Shown here piece by piece: positions 7,480 to 17,907 of a DNA stretch of 22,212 nucleotides. Source of the DNA: JAEUIZ01 sp046155605 (GTDB lineage: Bacteria > Planctomycetota > Phycisphaerae > Phycisphaerales > UBA1924). Under the pieces are notes generated by a model that saw only the letters and a program-made list of their open reading frames with translations, searched no databases and was not told the DNA's origin. Positions within the stretch are counted from its first letter, which is position 1. Each line of letters opens with the position of its first letter. The position numbers and the translations under genes were made by a program. Location: NCBI GenBank assembly GCA_046155605.1, contig JBJXFQ010000049.1, positions 1 to 22,212 of the forward strand. Reading direction: 5' to 3'.

Positions 7480-9141
7480 ATGACCAAACCCGCTGCATCA
7501 CTCGTTCTCGCTCTCGTCGCCGGGTCGGCGATCGCCGGCCCCGATCAGTCGCCTCCCGTCCCCGACGCCGCGATCGACCTGCGCACACCCGGCGGCGTCG
7601 CGGCCGTGGCGGGCCAGTGGCGATACGCCGACGCCCACATCATCGCCGCCGATCACCGTGCGCCGGGTCCGGACAACAAGCCCACCGGCACGCCCGTCAC
7701 GACCCACGACATCCACCCGCGCATCGGCACGCCCGACTTCGACGCGGCTACCTGGCAGGTCATCGCGCCCGACACGCTCGAAACCCGCCGCACCAATGGC
7801 CGCCTCTCCTTCGGCTGGTATCGCCTGGACCTGACGATTCCCGACAACGTCAACGGATTGGCCACCACGGGCTCGACCCTCGTGCTCGAAATCGCGGTTG
7901 ACGACTACGCCGAGGTCTGGGTCGATGGCGCGTTGCCAACAGTGCTCGGGCAGTCCGGCGGCGCGCTCGTGCGCGGCTGGAACGTGCCCAACCGCGTCAC
8001 CATCGCCCGCGACGCGACGCCCGGCCGCCAGATCCACCTTGCGATCTTCGCCGCCAACGGCCCGCTCTCCGACCCACCCCAAAACTACGTCTGGATCCGC
8101 TCGGCTACGCTGGACATCTACAAGCCCGGGCGCACCGGGGTGAACGCGCCGACGCCCGTCGTGACTGAGATCACGCGCGCCGACCCCGCCTTCGATGCGA
8201 TCGTCGCGCCCGACGCCAGGGCCGAGAAACTCGCGGACGGCTTCTCCTTCGCCGAAGGACCCATCTGGATCCCGCAACTCGCCGCAGGCAAGTCCTACGG
8301 CGGAGGCGGCCTGGGTGGCTACTTGCTCTTCAGCGACCCCAACAAGAACGTCATCCATCGCTGGGACCCGATCACCGGCACCGCCTCCATCTTCCGCACC
8401 AAGAGCGGCTACTCCGGCCTCGGCGGCCCGGCGGGCGGGAACATCGGTGAGTATCACCAGCCCGGCTCCAACGGCCTTACGCTCAGCCCCGACGGCCGCC
8501 TCACCATCTGCGAGCACGGCAACCGGCGGGTCACGCGCCTGGAGCCCAACGGCTCCACCACCATTCTCGCCGACCGCTACGAGGGCAAGCGCCTCAACAG
8601 CCCCAACGACCTGGTCTACCGGTCCGACGGCGCGCTCTTCTTCACCGACCCGCCCTTCGGCCTGCCCAAGGTCTACAACGACCCCCGCAAGGAACTGCCC
8701 TACAGCGGCGTCTTCTGCCTCTACAACGGCACGCTCAAACTCGTCAGCACCGACCTCAAGGGGCCCAACGGCCTGGCGTTCTCGCCGGACGAGAAGCACC
8801 TCTATGTGGACAACTGGGACGAAAAGAAGAAAGTCATCCTCCGGTATGACGTCGCGCCGGACGGCACCCTCACAAATGCCATGACTTTCGCTGACCTTAC
8901 CGGGATACCGGGTGAGATCTGCCTCGACGGCCTCAAGGTGGACTCGCGGGGAAACGTGTACGCCTCCGCCCCCGGCGGAATCCGCGTCTACTCACCCACG
9001 GGTGACCACTTGGGCACAATCAGCCTGCCCGAACTGCCCGCCAACTTCGCATTTGGCGACGCCGACGGCCGGACGCTTTACATGGCCGCACGCACCGGCC
9101 TGTACCGATTGCGACTGAACGTCGCGGGAACACACCCCTAA
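7480..9141 (+). CDS. Exported SMP-30/gluconolactonase-like protein with N-terminal jelly-roll domain
   Basis: A 553-residue protein with a signal peptide (LVLALVAGSAIA, cleavage near residue 19). Residues of roughly 90-215 resemble a galactose-binding-like beta-sandwich (FGWYRLDLTIPD, then LEIAVDDYAEVWVDG). Residues from about 240 to the end form the SMP-30/gluconolactonase propeller: GFSFAEGPIWIP with the metal-ligand Glu, LNSPNDLVYRSDGALFFTDP, LKGPNGLAFSPDEKHLYVDN and GIPGEICLDGLKVDSRGNVY. Family members hydrolyse sugar lactones with a divalent metal. This fits the glucose-dehydrogenase-like gene at the head of the run, although that enzyme is cytoplasmic and this one exported. The ribosome-binding site is weak, and the 125-bp repeat lies directly upstream. 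Confidence 0.88.
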   Translation: MTKPAASLVLALVAGSAIAGPDQSPPVPDAAIDLRTPGGVAAVAGQWRYADAHIIAADHRAPGPDNKPTGTPVTTHDIHPRIGTPDFDAATWQVIAPDTLETRRTNGRLSFGWYRLDLTIPDNVNGLATTGSTLVLEIAVDDYAEVWVDGALPTVLGQSGGALVRGWNVPNRVTIARDATPGRQIHLAIFAANGPLSDPPQNYVWIRSATLDIYKPGRTGVNAPTPVVTEITRADPAFDAIVAPDARAEKLADGFSFAEGPIWIPQLAAGKSYGGGGLGGYLLFSDPNKNVIHRWDPITGTASIFRTKSGYSGLGGPAGGNIGEYHQPGSNGLTLSPDGRLTICEHGNRRVTRLEPNGSTTILADRYEGKRLNSPNDLVYRSDGALFFTDPPFGLPKVYNDPRKELPYSGVFCLYNGTLKLVSTDLKGPNGLAFSPDEKHLYVDNWDEKKKVILRYDVAPDGTLTNAMTFADLTGIPGEICLDGLKVDSRGNVYASAPGGIRVYSPTGDHLGTISLPELPANFAFGDADGRTLYMAARTGLYRLRLNVAGTHP

Positions 9142-9332
9142 GACTCGCCCGATTGCCGATCAAAGCCGCCCGCGAGATCGTTTATGCCGCTTCAGCCCTT
9201 CTTCCTTGCGCAGGTGATTGTCTGCTCGCCTTCGTTCCACAGGTCGTGCATGATCGCTTCGGGATGCGCTACGAACACGAAAGGCGGCGGCACCGAGCAT
9301 CTCTACGCGACCACAGCCTTCGGAGAGTCCGG

Positions 9333-9338
9333 TACAAT
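9333..9338 (+). promoter_or_regulatory. Possible -10 box for a leaderless kinase transcript
   Basis: TACAAT matches the -10 consensus at 5 of 6 positions and lies 6 bases before the ATG at 9345, so transcription would start at or next to the start codon. No Shine-Dalgarno sequence is found at normal spacing; the nearest GGAGAG is 18 bases away. No good -35 box is visible. Confidence 0.4.
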
Positions 9339-9344
9339 CGCGCG

Positions 9345-12416
<3,072 letters not shown>

Positions 12417-12457
12417 ACACGCTGCCCGAGGCCGGAAAGCCGACGCATCGTCGCGCC

Positions 12458-13516
12458 TCAACTGCACCCTGCTGCAAACTTCGACAAGAAGCAGATGAAG
12501 TCGTTGACGTTGAGGATCGGCACCGCGGTGCTGTTGTCGCAGTTCGCGTACGCGTCGCCAGCCACGAAGCGGTTGTTGAAGCACACGAAGTCGTTCACGT
12601 TCAGCAGCGGCTGGGCCGTGCTCCCATCGCAGTTGGCATAGCACGGCACGCCGGTGACCTCGACGATGCCGTAGACCAGGAGCGGAGGCGCGTTCTGGTT
12701 GTCGTTCCAGAAGCCGTTGCTGTAGAAGAGTTCGGCATAGTCCTCAAGCCCGCCGGAGTTGTTGGGCTCGCCGCCGTTCCAGTTGGTGTACGCCGCGGGA
12801 TCGCCGCTGGTCCAGGCGAACGTGCCCTCGACCTGCTCGTCATTGAGGCCGATCCACCCGCGGCGATCCATCCCGTCAAACCCGAGCACCATCGTGCGGA
12901 CCCACTCGTTCTCGTCGGCGGAGCGGATGGTGACGAGGTGCCCCCCGAGCGCGACTGCCGAGGCCTCGGCAACCGTCCACGACGAGGGCGAGAGCAGGTA
13001 GTACGCGTGGTTGTTGGTCGGGTTGATCACCGGGCCGACCAAGATCGACGAGCCGATCTCAAAGGTCCCGCTCCCGAACGCGGTCGCGCCGAACGACCCG
13101 ACGCGGATGAGGTACGACGCGCCGGCGGCGGCGAACCAACTCACCTCTGTCTGCGTCGCGCAGTTGTCGTCGCTGCACGCAATAGGCTCGGTCGCGCCAG
13201 GACATGGCGAGCAGGTCGAGTAGACCGCGATCTTGCTGTCGAGCGTTGTCTGCGAGCATGTGCGGAGCCGGACCGGGCCCGACGCGCTCGCCGTCCAGCA
13301 GTACCAGATGTCGTTGTAGATCTCCTGGCTGTTGAAAAAGTTGCAGGCGACGTGCGACGAGCCGTCGGTGGTGGCGGCGTTGTTATCAAACGGGAACGTC
13401 CCGAATCCGCTGATCGCGGTCGGGGACGAGCACAGGTCGTTGGCGGGCTGTGCCCACGCCGAGCCGGCGCAAAGGACAACCGCAAGCGGGGACACGACGG
13501 AACGAAGAATCGGCAT
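12458..13516 (-). CDS. Secreted C-type-lectin protein with GC-type dockerin anchor
   Basis: A 352-residue exported protein. The signal peptide ends at AWA-QP (about 22/23). Residues 24-145 hold a Cys-rich PPC-like beta domain (PANDLCSSPTAISGFGTFPF, then IYNDIWYCWTA). A C-type lectin-like domain fills about 165-288, with WTVAEASAVALGGHLVTIRS, RGWIGLND, GEPNNSGG and FWNDN, the usual lectin and calcium-site motifs. The last 61 residues (292-352) are two dockerin-like repeats, each with a D-x-[ND]-x-D-like loop and LNVNDFxCF, ending FAAGCS. It converges with the kinase gene 41 bases away. It probably binds glycans outside the cytoplasm, with the repeats acting as an anchor; no cohesin partner is in the window. 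Confidence 0.88.
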   Translation of the reverse strand: MPILRSVVSPLAVVLCAGSAWAQPANDLCSSPTAISGFGTFPFDNNAATTDGSSHVACNFFNSQEIYNDIWYCWTASASGPVRLRTCSQTTLDSKIAVYSTCSPCPGATEPIACSDDNCATQTEVSWFAAAGASYLIRVGSFGATAFGSGTFEIGSSILVGPVINPTNNHAYYLLSPSSWTVAEASAVALGGHLVTIRSADENEWVRTMVLGFDGMDRRGWIGLNDEQVEGTFAWTSGDPAAYTNWNGGEPNNSGGLEDYAELFYSNGFWNDNQNAPPLLVYGIVEVTGVPCYANCDGSTAQPLLNVNDFVCFNNRFVAGDAYANCDNSTAVPILNVNDFICFLSKFAAGCS

Positions 13517-13579
13517 GGAGCGACTCCAATGGGCGCGCGAGGTCGGGGCTTCGAGGCGACCCGGCGGCCTGAGCCTGCC

Positions 13580-13608
13580 AGTCTACATGATTCTCTCGCC
13601 CGCGCCAA
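13580..13608 (-). promoter_or_regulatory. Possible promoter of the lectin gene
   Basis: On the minus strand TTGGCG (13608-13603) and TAGACT (13585-13580) are separated by 17 bases. Each matches the housekeeping consensus at 4 of 6 positions. The position, about 65 bases before the lectin start codon, is suitable. Confidence 0.35.
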
Positions 13609-13630
13609 GCCCCCCGCGAAGATACCCAAC

Positions 13631-14302
13631 CTACGAGCAGCCCGCCGCGAACGAGTTCATGAAGCAGAGGAAGTCATTGACATTGAGCACCGGAAACATG
13701 GTGCTGTGATCGCAGTCGCAGTACAGGTCTCCCGCGGCAAAGCGATTCATGAAGCACACGAAGTCGTTCACGTTGAGCACGGGCGTGGTCGTGCTCTCGT
13801 CGCAGTTGGGGTAGCATGGGCGGGGTGAGCCAACAAGTTCCAATACATTGAGCCTGCAGACGAACTGCTGCGTCTCCAGATAAATCCCGATGCGAGGAAA
13901 CGGGTTCTGCGGATCGGCGAGCACCAGCCCGCTGTCGTAATGCAGCGGGGCCGCCCCATCGATCACAAGGTCCAACTGCATGCGGTGCTGGATGGCGACT
14001 TCGCCCCCAATGGTGTAGGTTCCGCTGCCGCTGACCAGCCTCGTTCCCGTCGGCACGGTCGCAAGCCAATCCACGAGTGTCACCGAGTACTCGTTGAACA
14101 GCGGCCCGGGATTCGTCAGCGTCAGTGTGAACGTTCCTGCCGCCATCCCCGAGAGTTGACTCTGCGGGCACGCACACGGCGGAAGGCAGTAGACCTCGAT
14201 CCACGCCGTCTGGGGTTCGACGTTGTATCTCACCTGGGCGAGAGTCGCAGTCGATAAGACGCCACCGACGCACGCCCCGACGCACGCTGTCACGGTCTTC
14301 AT
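13631..14302 (-). CDS. Secreted protein with GC-type dockerin anchor, unknown N-terminal domain
   Basis: A 223-residue protein that starts at the ATG at 14302-14300, chosen because GGAGGTG (14315-14309) lies at good spacing; the frame extends 16 codons further up without a site. It has a signal peptide (TVTACVGACVGGVLSTATLA-Q), then about 140 residues of beta-rich sequence I do not recognise, with a Cys pair cluster (YCLPPCACPQSQL). Residues 163-223 are two dockerin-like repeats (TTTPVLNVNDFVCFMNRFAA, then MFPVLNVNDFLCFMNSFAAG and CS). The terminal part is strongly similar to that of the neighbouring lectin protein, in the same order and orientation, so the pair probably shares an anchoring route. 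Confidence 0.82.
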   Translation of the reverse strand: MKTVTACVGACVGGVLSTATLAQVRYNVEPQTAWIEVYCLPPCACPQSQLSGMAAGTFTLTLTNPGPLFNEYSVTLVDWLATVPTGTRLVSGSGTYTIGGEVAIQHRMQLDLVIDGAAPLHYDSGLVLADPQNPFPRIGIYLETQQFVCRLNVLELVGSPRPCYPNCDESTTTPVLNVNDFVCFMNRFAAGDLYCDCDHSTMFPVLNVNDFLCFMNSFAAGCS

Positions 14303-14349
14303 GATGGCACCTCCGAGTCCCAAGCACCCACAGGGTGGGGACATGCACA

Positions 14350-14377
14350 ATTATGTTCTTCGTGGAATGCGGGTCAA
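14350..14377 (-). promoter_or_regulatory. Promoter of the second dockerin-protein gene
   Basis: On the minus strand TTGACC (14377-14372) and CATAAT (14355-14350) are spaced by 16 bases and each matches consensus at 5 of 6 positions, within an AT-rich patch in GC-rich DNA. Transcription would begin near 14343, about 40 bases before the start codon. A small hairpin (CCCAC/GTGGG, 14327-14339) lies in the leader. Confidence 0.6.
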
Positions 14378-14418
14378 GGGAGCGGCGGCTGTGACGTCGC
14401 GCAGCGCCGGAGGCACGC

Positions 14419-15966
14419 TCAAGCCGGGTTGTGCCACGCCCGCCCGTCTCGCGCCAGCATGGCGTCCGCACCTCGCGGCCCCCAACTCCCCGGCGCATAG
14501 TCCTCGATCCGCTCTCGCAACGCCGCGCAATCCAGCAGCGGCTGGCAGATCCGCCACGTCCCCTCGATCTGGTCCCGATGCTTGTAGAGCGAACGGTCGC
14601 CGCGCATCGCGTCCAGGATCAGCGGGCCGTACGCCTCCACCTTCTCGCCGCCGAATCGATCGATGTAATCCAGGCTCAGGTTCGCCGCGTCGATCCGCAG
14701 CCCGGCACCGGGCACCTTGCCCAAGACGTGTAGTTCCAGGCCCTCGCTCGGCGCGATGTTGATCACCAGCCGGTTCCCCGCCAGGTCGCCGCCCTGGTCA
14801 AACCCCGGAAACAGATGCACCGGCGGCCGCTTGAACTGCACCACCACTTCCGTCAGTTTCTTCGCCAGCCGCTTCCCGCTCCGCAGATAAAACGGCACGC
14901 CCGCCCATCGCCAGTTGTCAAACTCCACCCGCATCGCGCAGTATGTCTCCGTCCGCTTCCCCGGATCGACGCCCTGTTCCTCCACATACGCCGGCTCGCC
15001 CTTGCTTGTCCGCCCATACCGCCCGAACACCGCGGACTCATACGCCCGCGCTGCATCGATCGGCCGCGCGCTGTTGAACAACTTGATCTTCTCCCGGTGC
15101 GACGAGTCCGCGTCAAACGTGCTCGGCGGCTCGATCGCCACCAGCGCCAGCACCTCCAGCAAGTGGCTCTGCACCATGTCGCGCATCGCCCCCGCCGAGT
15201 CGTAGAAGTTTGCCGCGCGCGACCCGACGCCCAGCGTCTCCGCCGCCGTCAGTTGCACATGGTCGATGTTGGCGCGGTTCCAGATTGGCTCGAAGATCGC
15301 GTTCGCAAATCGCATCACCAGGATGTTCTGAACCAACTCCTTCCCGAGGTAGTGGTCGATCCGGTAGATCGCGTCCTCCTCAAACACCCGGCCCAGCGCC
15401 ATGTTCAGCGACCGCGCCGTCGCCAGGTCCGTCCCGAACGGCTTCTCCACGATGATCCTCTGCCACGGCGTCGCGCTAGGGTCCAGCGAGCACCACCGCT
15501 TCCCCTCCGCGATCAGCCCGGATTCGCCCAGGCTCCCGATGATCGGCCCGTACAGATTCGGCGACACCGAAAGATAAAACAGCAGATTCGCCCCGCCCGT
15601 GGGCATCGCCAGGCCGAAGTCCTTCGCTAGTTTCCCGAGCCGATCGCTCAAGGCCGGATAGGCCTCCGGCGTGGCCGCGTCTCCCGTGTGATAGTGAATC
15701 CGCTTCGCAAACGCTGACCAACTCTGGTCGTCGAATCCCGCCGCGTGCTCCTTGGCCGGACCGCGCAGCCTATCTCGGAACTGCTCGTCCGTCATCGGCG
15801 TCCGTGAGACGCCCACGATCGCCAGCCGCTCGGGCAGCCTGCCGCGCCCGCCGTTACCGCGCGACAACTCATAGAGCGCCGGGATCAGTTTCCGCTGCGT
15901 CAGATCCCCCGACGCACCAAAGATCACAAGAATGCACGGATCGGGATGGGTGTGGCGCGTACTCAT
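14419..15966 (-). CDS. zwf: Glucose-6-phosphate 1-dehydrogenase
   Basis: A 515-residue protein of normal length for the enzyme that oxidises glucose 6-phosphate to 6-phosphogluconolactone with NADP+, the first step of the oxidative pentose phosphate and Entner-Doudoroff routes. Visible marks are the dinucleotide motif FGASGDLTQRKLIPALYEL (GASGDLT at 17-23), EKPFG (174-178) and the substrate-binding active-site motif RIDHYLGKE (202-210), followed by LRFANAIFEPIWNR-like text and FYLRSGKRL. It is cytoplasmic. It reads as a single-gene unit: the next gene upstream (FG-GAP) ends 104 bases away behind a hairpin, and the dockerin gene downstream has its own promoter. No pgl or gnd gene adjoins it. 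Confidence 0.97.
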   Translation of the reverse strand: MSTRHTHPDPCILVIFGASGDLTQRKLIPALYELSRGNGGRGRLPERLAIVGVSRTPMTDEQFRDRLRGPAKEHAAGFDDQSWSAFAKRIHYHTGDAATPEAYPALSDRLGKLAKDFGLAMPTGGANLLFYLSVSPNLYGPIIGSLGESGLIAEGKRWCSLDPSATPWQRIIVEKPFGTDLATARSLNMALGRVFEEDAIYRIDHYLGKELVQNILVMRFANAIFEPIWNRANIDHVQLTAAETLGVGSRAANFYDSAGAMRDMVQSHLLEVLALVAIEPPSTFDADSSHREKIKLFNSARPIDAARAYESAVFGRYGRTSKGEPAYVEEQGVDPGKRTETYCAMRVEFDNWRWAGVPFYLRSGKRLAKKLTEVVVQFKRPPVHLFPGFDQGGDLAGNRLVINIAPSEGLELHVLGKVPGAGLRIDAANLSLDYIDRFGGEKVEAYGPLILDAMRGDRSLYKHRDQIEGTWRICQPLLDCAALRERIEDYAPGSWGPRGADAMLARDGRAWHNPA

Positions 15967-16025
15967 GGCGTCATGCTACATCGGCACGACGCACCCCACC
16001 CCGCCAGCCAGGCCATTTCCGTGCC

Positions 16026-16051
16026 ACCGACTTCGGCCTCGCGAAGTCGGT
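16026..16051. other. Perfect 10-bp hairpin between the FG-GAP gene and zwf
   Basis: ACCGACTTCG (16026-16035) and CGAAGTCGGT (16042-16051) form a perfect stem with a 6-base loop, 20 bases after the FG-GAP stop. No U-run follows on either strand, so it is a weak terminator candidate or an RNA-stabilising 3' end. It includes the 15-base sequence CTTCGGCCTCGCGAA, which recurs with one difference at 17584-17598. Confidence 0.55.
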
Positions 16052-16070
16052 GCCTTCCTCCGCATGAACG

Positions 16071-17429
16071 TCAAAACCGGTAGTGGAACGCGTTCCCGTC
16101 CCCGTTGTTGCTCCCATTGTCATCGCCCGGAGCCCCGACCACCACCTCGCCCCTGCCGTTCCCGTTCGTGTCGCCGATCCCCGTCACCGAATACCCGAAC
16201 TCCTCGCTCGAGTTCCCGCTCGGCGGGATCAACTTGAACAGAAACGCTCCGCTGACGCCCGAAAAGATGTACGCACGCCCGTTGTTGTTCGGGCTCGTGC
16301 CTGGATCCTCGTGCGATGCCCCAACGATCACCTCGCCGCGCCCGTCATTGTTCATGTCCGGCACGCCCGACACCGACGTCCCGAATCGCCCGTCAGGTTC
16401 ATTGCCAGGCGACACCAGCCCCCGGATCAGCACCCCCGTCGCCCCGTTGAAAATATACGCCCGGCCGGCATGGCCAAACTCCCGCGGCGCGCCCACCACA
16501 ATCTCCGGAACCCCGTCACCGGTCGCGTCCGGCACTCCCGCCACCGATTCACCAAACCGCCCATCGTTCTGCGGCGTCGGAGGCAGCAGTTTCCTCAGAA
16601 ACGCCCCCGTCGCGCCGGAATACACATACACCCGCCCCGCGTCATCCGGCCTCTCTTTCGGCGCGCCGATGATGATGTCCTGCACGCCGTCCCCGTTGAT
16701 ATCCGCCGTCACCGCCACCGCCTCGCCAAACTCGCCCGAGTCCTCCGGCGCGATCGGCGTGATCGTCCGAATGCGCTGCCCGGTCGCACCGGAATAGATG
16801 AACACTCGACCGCTGTCGCTGTTGCTGCCCCCGCTCTGCCGATCCTCCCGCGGATAGCCCACCACCACATCACCTCGCCCGTCGCCGTTCACGTCCGCGA
16901 TCCCGGCCACCGCCTCGCCGAAGTTGCCGAACGATTCCGCCACGGGCGGCACCAACGAACGCAAAAAGCCGCCAGTTGCGCCCGAATACAGATACACACG
17001 CCCGCACTGCGCCGGGCTCGTTCCGGGGCTGTCATTGGGTGCCCCCACCGCCACGTCCGGCACACCGTCCCCGTTCACATCAGGCACGCCAGCCAGCGCG
17101 TACCCGAACAATCCGTCAACCTCAACAATCGGCTGCCCCAACTGCCGGATCCGCTGTCCCGTCGCTCCTGAATACAGGTAGACCCGTCCCACGTTTCCCG
17201 TGCCGAAGTACGACCCCACGATGATGTCCGGCCTGCCGTCGGCATTGATGTCCCCGATCGCCGCAACCGTGCTCCCGTGCAACGCCACTGTCGTCGGATT
17301 CGGGGGTGCCAGGGTCACTGGCGTCGGAACTTGCGACATGGCCACTCCTGGCCACATCGCCACCGCCACCAATCCTGCCATGGCCAGACGCCGCCCACCA
17401 CGAACCGCCGAGGCTGAATCGAAACGCAT
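16071..17429 (-). CDS. Exported FG-GAP (integrin-alpha type) beta-propeller protein
   Basis: A 452-residue protein with a signal peptide (LAMAGLVAVAMWPGVAMS-Q) followed by seven repeats, each holding a calcium-type loop of the form D-x-[ND]-x-[DN]-G (DINADGRPD, DVNGDGVPD, DVNGDGRGD, DINGDGVQD, DATGDGVPE, DMNNDGRGE, DTNGNGRGE) and a VVVGAP-type strand, alternating with GRVYLYSGATG text. This is the FG-GAP propeller found in integrin alpha chains and in many extracellular planctomycete proteins. It ends FHYRF, with no dockerin or other sorting signal, unlike the neighbours. It starts at an ATG behind GGAG (17440-17437). A short hairpin (17446-17460) with GGAG in its loop lies just upstream. Confidence 0.87.
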   Translation of the reverse strand: MRFDSASAVRGGRRLAMAGLVAVAMWPGVAMSQVPTPVTLAPPNPTTVALHGSTVAAIGDINADGRPDIIVGSYFGTGNVGRVYLYSGATGQRIRQLGQPIVEVDGLFGYALAGVPDVNGDGVPDVAVGAPNDSPGTSPAQCGRVYLYSGATGGFLRSLVPPVAESFGNFGEAVAGIADVNGDGRGDVVVGYPREDRQSGGSNSDSGRVFIYSGATGQRIRTITPIAPEDSGEFGEAVAVTADINGDGVQDIIIGAPKERPDDAGRVYVYSGATGAFLRKLLPPTPQNDGRFGESVAGVPDATGDGVPEIVVGAPREFGHAGRAYIFNGATGVLIRGLVSPGNEPDGRFGTSVSGVPDMNNDGRGEVIVGASHEDPGTSPNNNGRAYIFSGVSGAFLFKLIPPSGNSSEEFGYSVTGIGDTNGNGRGEVVVGAPGDDNGSNNGDGNAFHYRF

Positions 17430-17596
17430 CGCAATGCTCCATTCTCCCGCCTCCAGCGGGGATGACCGACAACGATAGCCCGTCTAGCAAAGCCCATGCC
17501 CGTGTCCGTTGCTCGAAAGACCTCGCCTTGTGCAAGTCTTCTCGCAACCCACGCGCCCAGCCGCGGAACTTCGAGCCGCCAGCCTTCGGGCTCGCG

Positions 17597-17631
17597 AAAA
17601 AGAAAAACTGCCGGCTCTTTCGAACCGGCAG
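17597..17631 (-). terminator. Intrinsic terminator
   Basis: On the minus strand CTGCCGG (17631-17625) and CCGGCAG (17614-17608) form a perfect 7-bp stem with a 10-base loop, followed by TTTTTCTTTTT (17607-17597). This is a standard rho-independent terminator in a genome where T-runs are rare. Confidence 0.8.
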
Positions 17632-17649
17632 CCGTAGAAGTCTACATCA

Positions 17650-17696
17650 GGGCTGCGCAACGCAGCTCCGTCGAGCTCGCGTCAAACGCGCAGCCC
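17650..17696 (-). other. 18-bp composite hairpin
   Basis: GGGCTGCGC (17650-17658) pairs with GCGCAGCCC (17688-17696); inside, ACGC (17660-17663) pairs with GCGT (17679-17682), and AGCTC (17664-17668) with GAGCT (17673-17677), closing a CGTC loop. The small internal loops are A on one side and CAAAC on the other, plus a bulged C. The end of the 12-codon ORF, including its stop, lies in this hairpin, so a translating ribosome would open it. Confidence 0.65.
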
Positions 17697-17720
17697 CTTC
17701 ATACAGTCACACTTCGTCAC
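17682..17720 (-). CDS. 12-codon ORF behind an extended Shine-Dalgarno sequence
   Basis: The GTG at 17720-17718 opens MTKCDCMKGLRV, with a stop at 17684-17682. It is preceded by AAGGAGG, 7 bases before the start; with the following bases AAGGAGGTGATCCAG (17734-17720) this is a 15-base perfect complement of the 16S rRNA 3' end of most bacteria. A second in-frame ATG gives MKGLRV. The peptide is like nothing I know. It may be a leader peptide whose translation sets the fold of the hairpins downstream, or the site may serve only to hold ribosomes. Translation is inference. Confidence 0.4.
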   Translation of the reverse strand: MTKCDCMKGLRV

Positions 17721-17734
17721 TGGATCACCTCCTT
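17720..17734 (-). promoter_or_regulatory. 15-base extended Shine-Dalgarno / 16S 3'-end complement
   Basis: AAGGAGGTGATCCAG on the minus strand matches the full complement of the universal CTGGATCACCTCCTT end of 16S rRNA. A chance match of this length in a window this size is very unlikely. Ordinary sites pair over 4-7 bases. Flanking sequence does not match 16S, so it is not an rRNA fragment. Confidence 0.7.
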
Positions 17735-17907
17735 CCGAAAGAGCCTACCCAGCCGTCGCGACTTGACTCCAGTCGCCGCTGGACTCCTTCCCCGCGGACC
17801 GTCATCCGCGGCACATCGCCCGACAAGTCGCCCCGTCGGTCGTCCGGCTGCTCGTTCTTCCCTCGTCGATTTTCGAGAGGGGCCGGAACGTCGTCACCGG
17901 ATACACC

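Larger units (their letters stand above)
17597..17902 (-). ncRNA. Candidate structured small RNA or attenuator leader
   Basis: This span is bounded by a promoter (start near 17902) and an intrinsic terminator (17631-17597). Within it, in transcript order, are a perfect 7-bp hairpin CCGCGGA/TCCGCGG, a CCAG/CTGG hairpin, the segment GGCTCTTTCG (17745-17736), the 15-base 16S-complementary sequence (17734-17720), a 12-codon ORF, an 18-bp composite hairpin (17696-17650) and the terminator. GGCTCTTTCG plus the next two bases can pair over 12 positions (11 canonical plus one G-U) with 17624-17613, which is the terminator loop and the start of its 3' arm, so a pseudoknot or switch is possible. It matches none of RNase P, tmRNA, SRP or 6S RNA that I can recognise. 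The FG-GAP gene starts 168 bases beyond. Confidence 0.5.

Noticed and set aside
7498..8799. Minus-strand frame of 433 codons opposite the SMP-30 gene
   Set aside because: Shadow of a clear SMP-30/gluconolactonase gene, with low-complexity Val/Gly/Ala-rich text.
12458..14302. CRISPR or tandem DNA repeat, suggested by recurring similar segments
   Set aside because: The recurrences are the coding sequence of four dockerin half-repeats in two genes and are not regularly spaced identical units.
16026..16051. Rho-independent terminator of the FG-GAP gene
   Set aside because: The stem is perfect but no T-run follows on either strand, so it is listed only as a hairpin.
17720..17734. Fragment of a 16S rRNA gene on the plus strand
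   Set aside because: Only 15 bases match; the bases before them do not fit the conserved GGGGAACCTGCGG of the 16S end, so a complement used as a ribosome-binding site is more likely.
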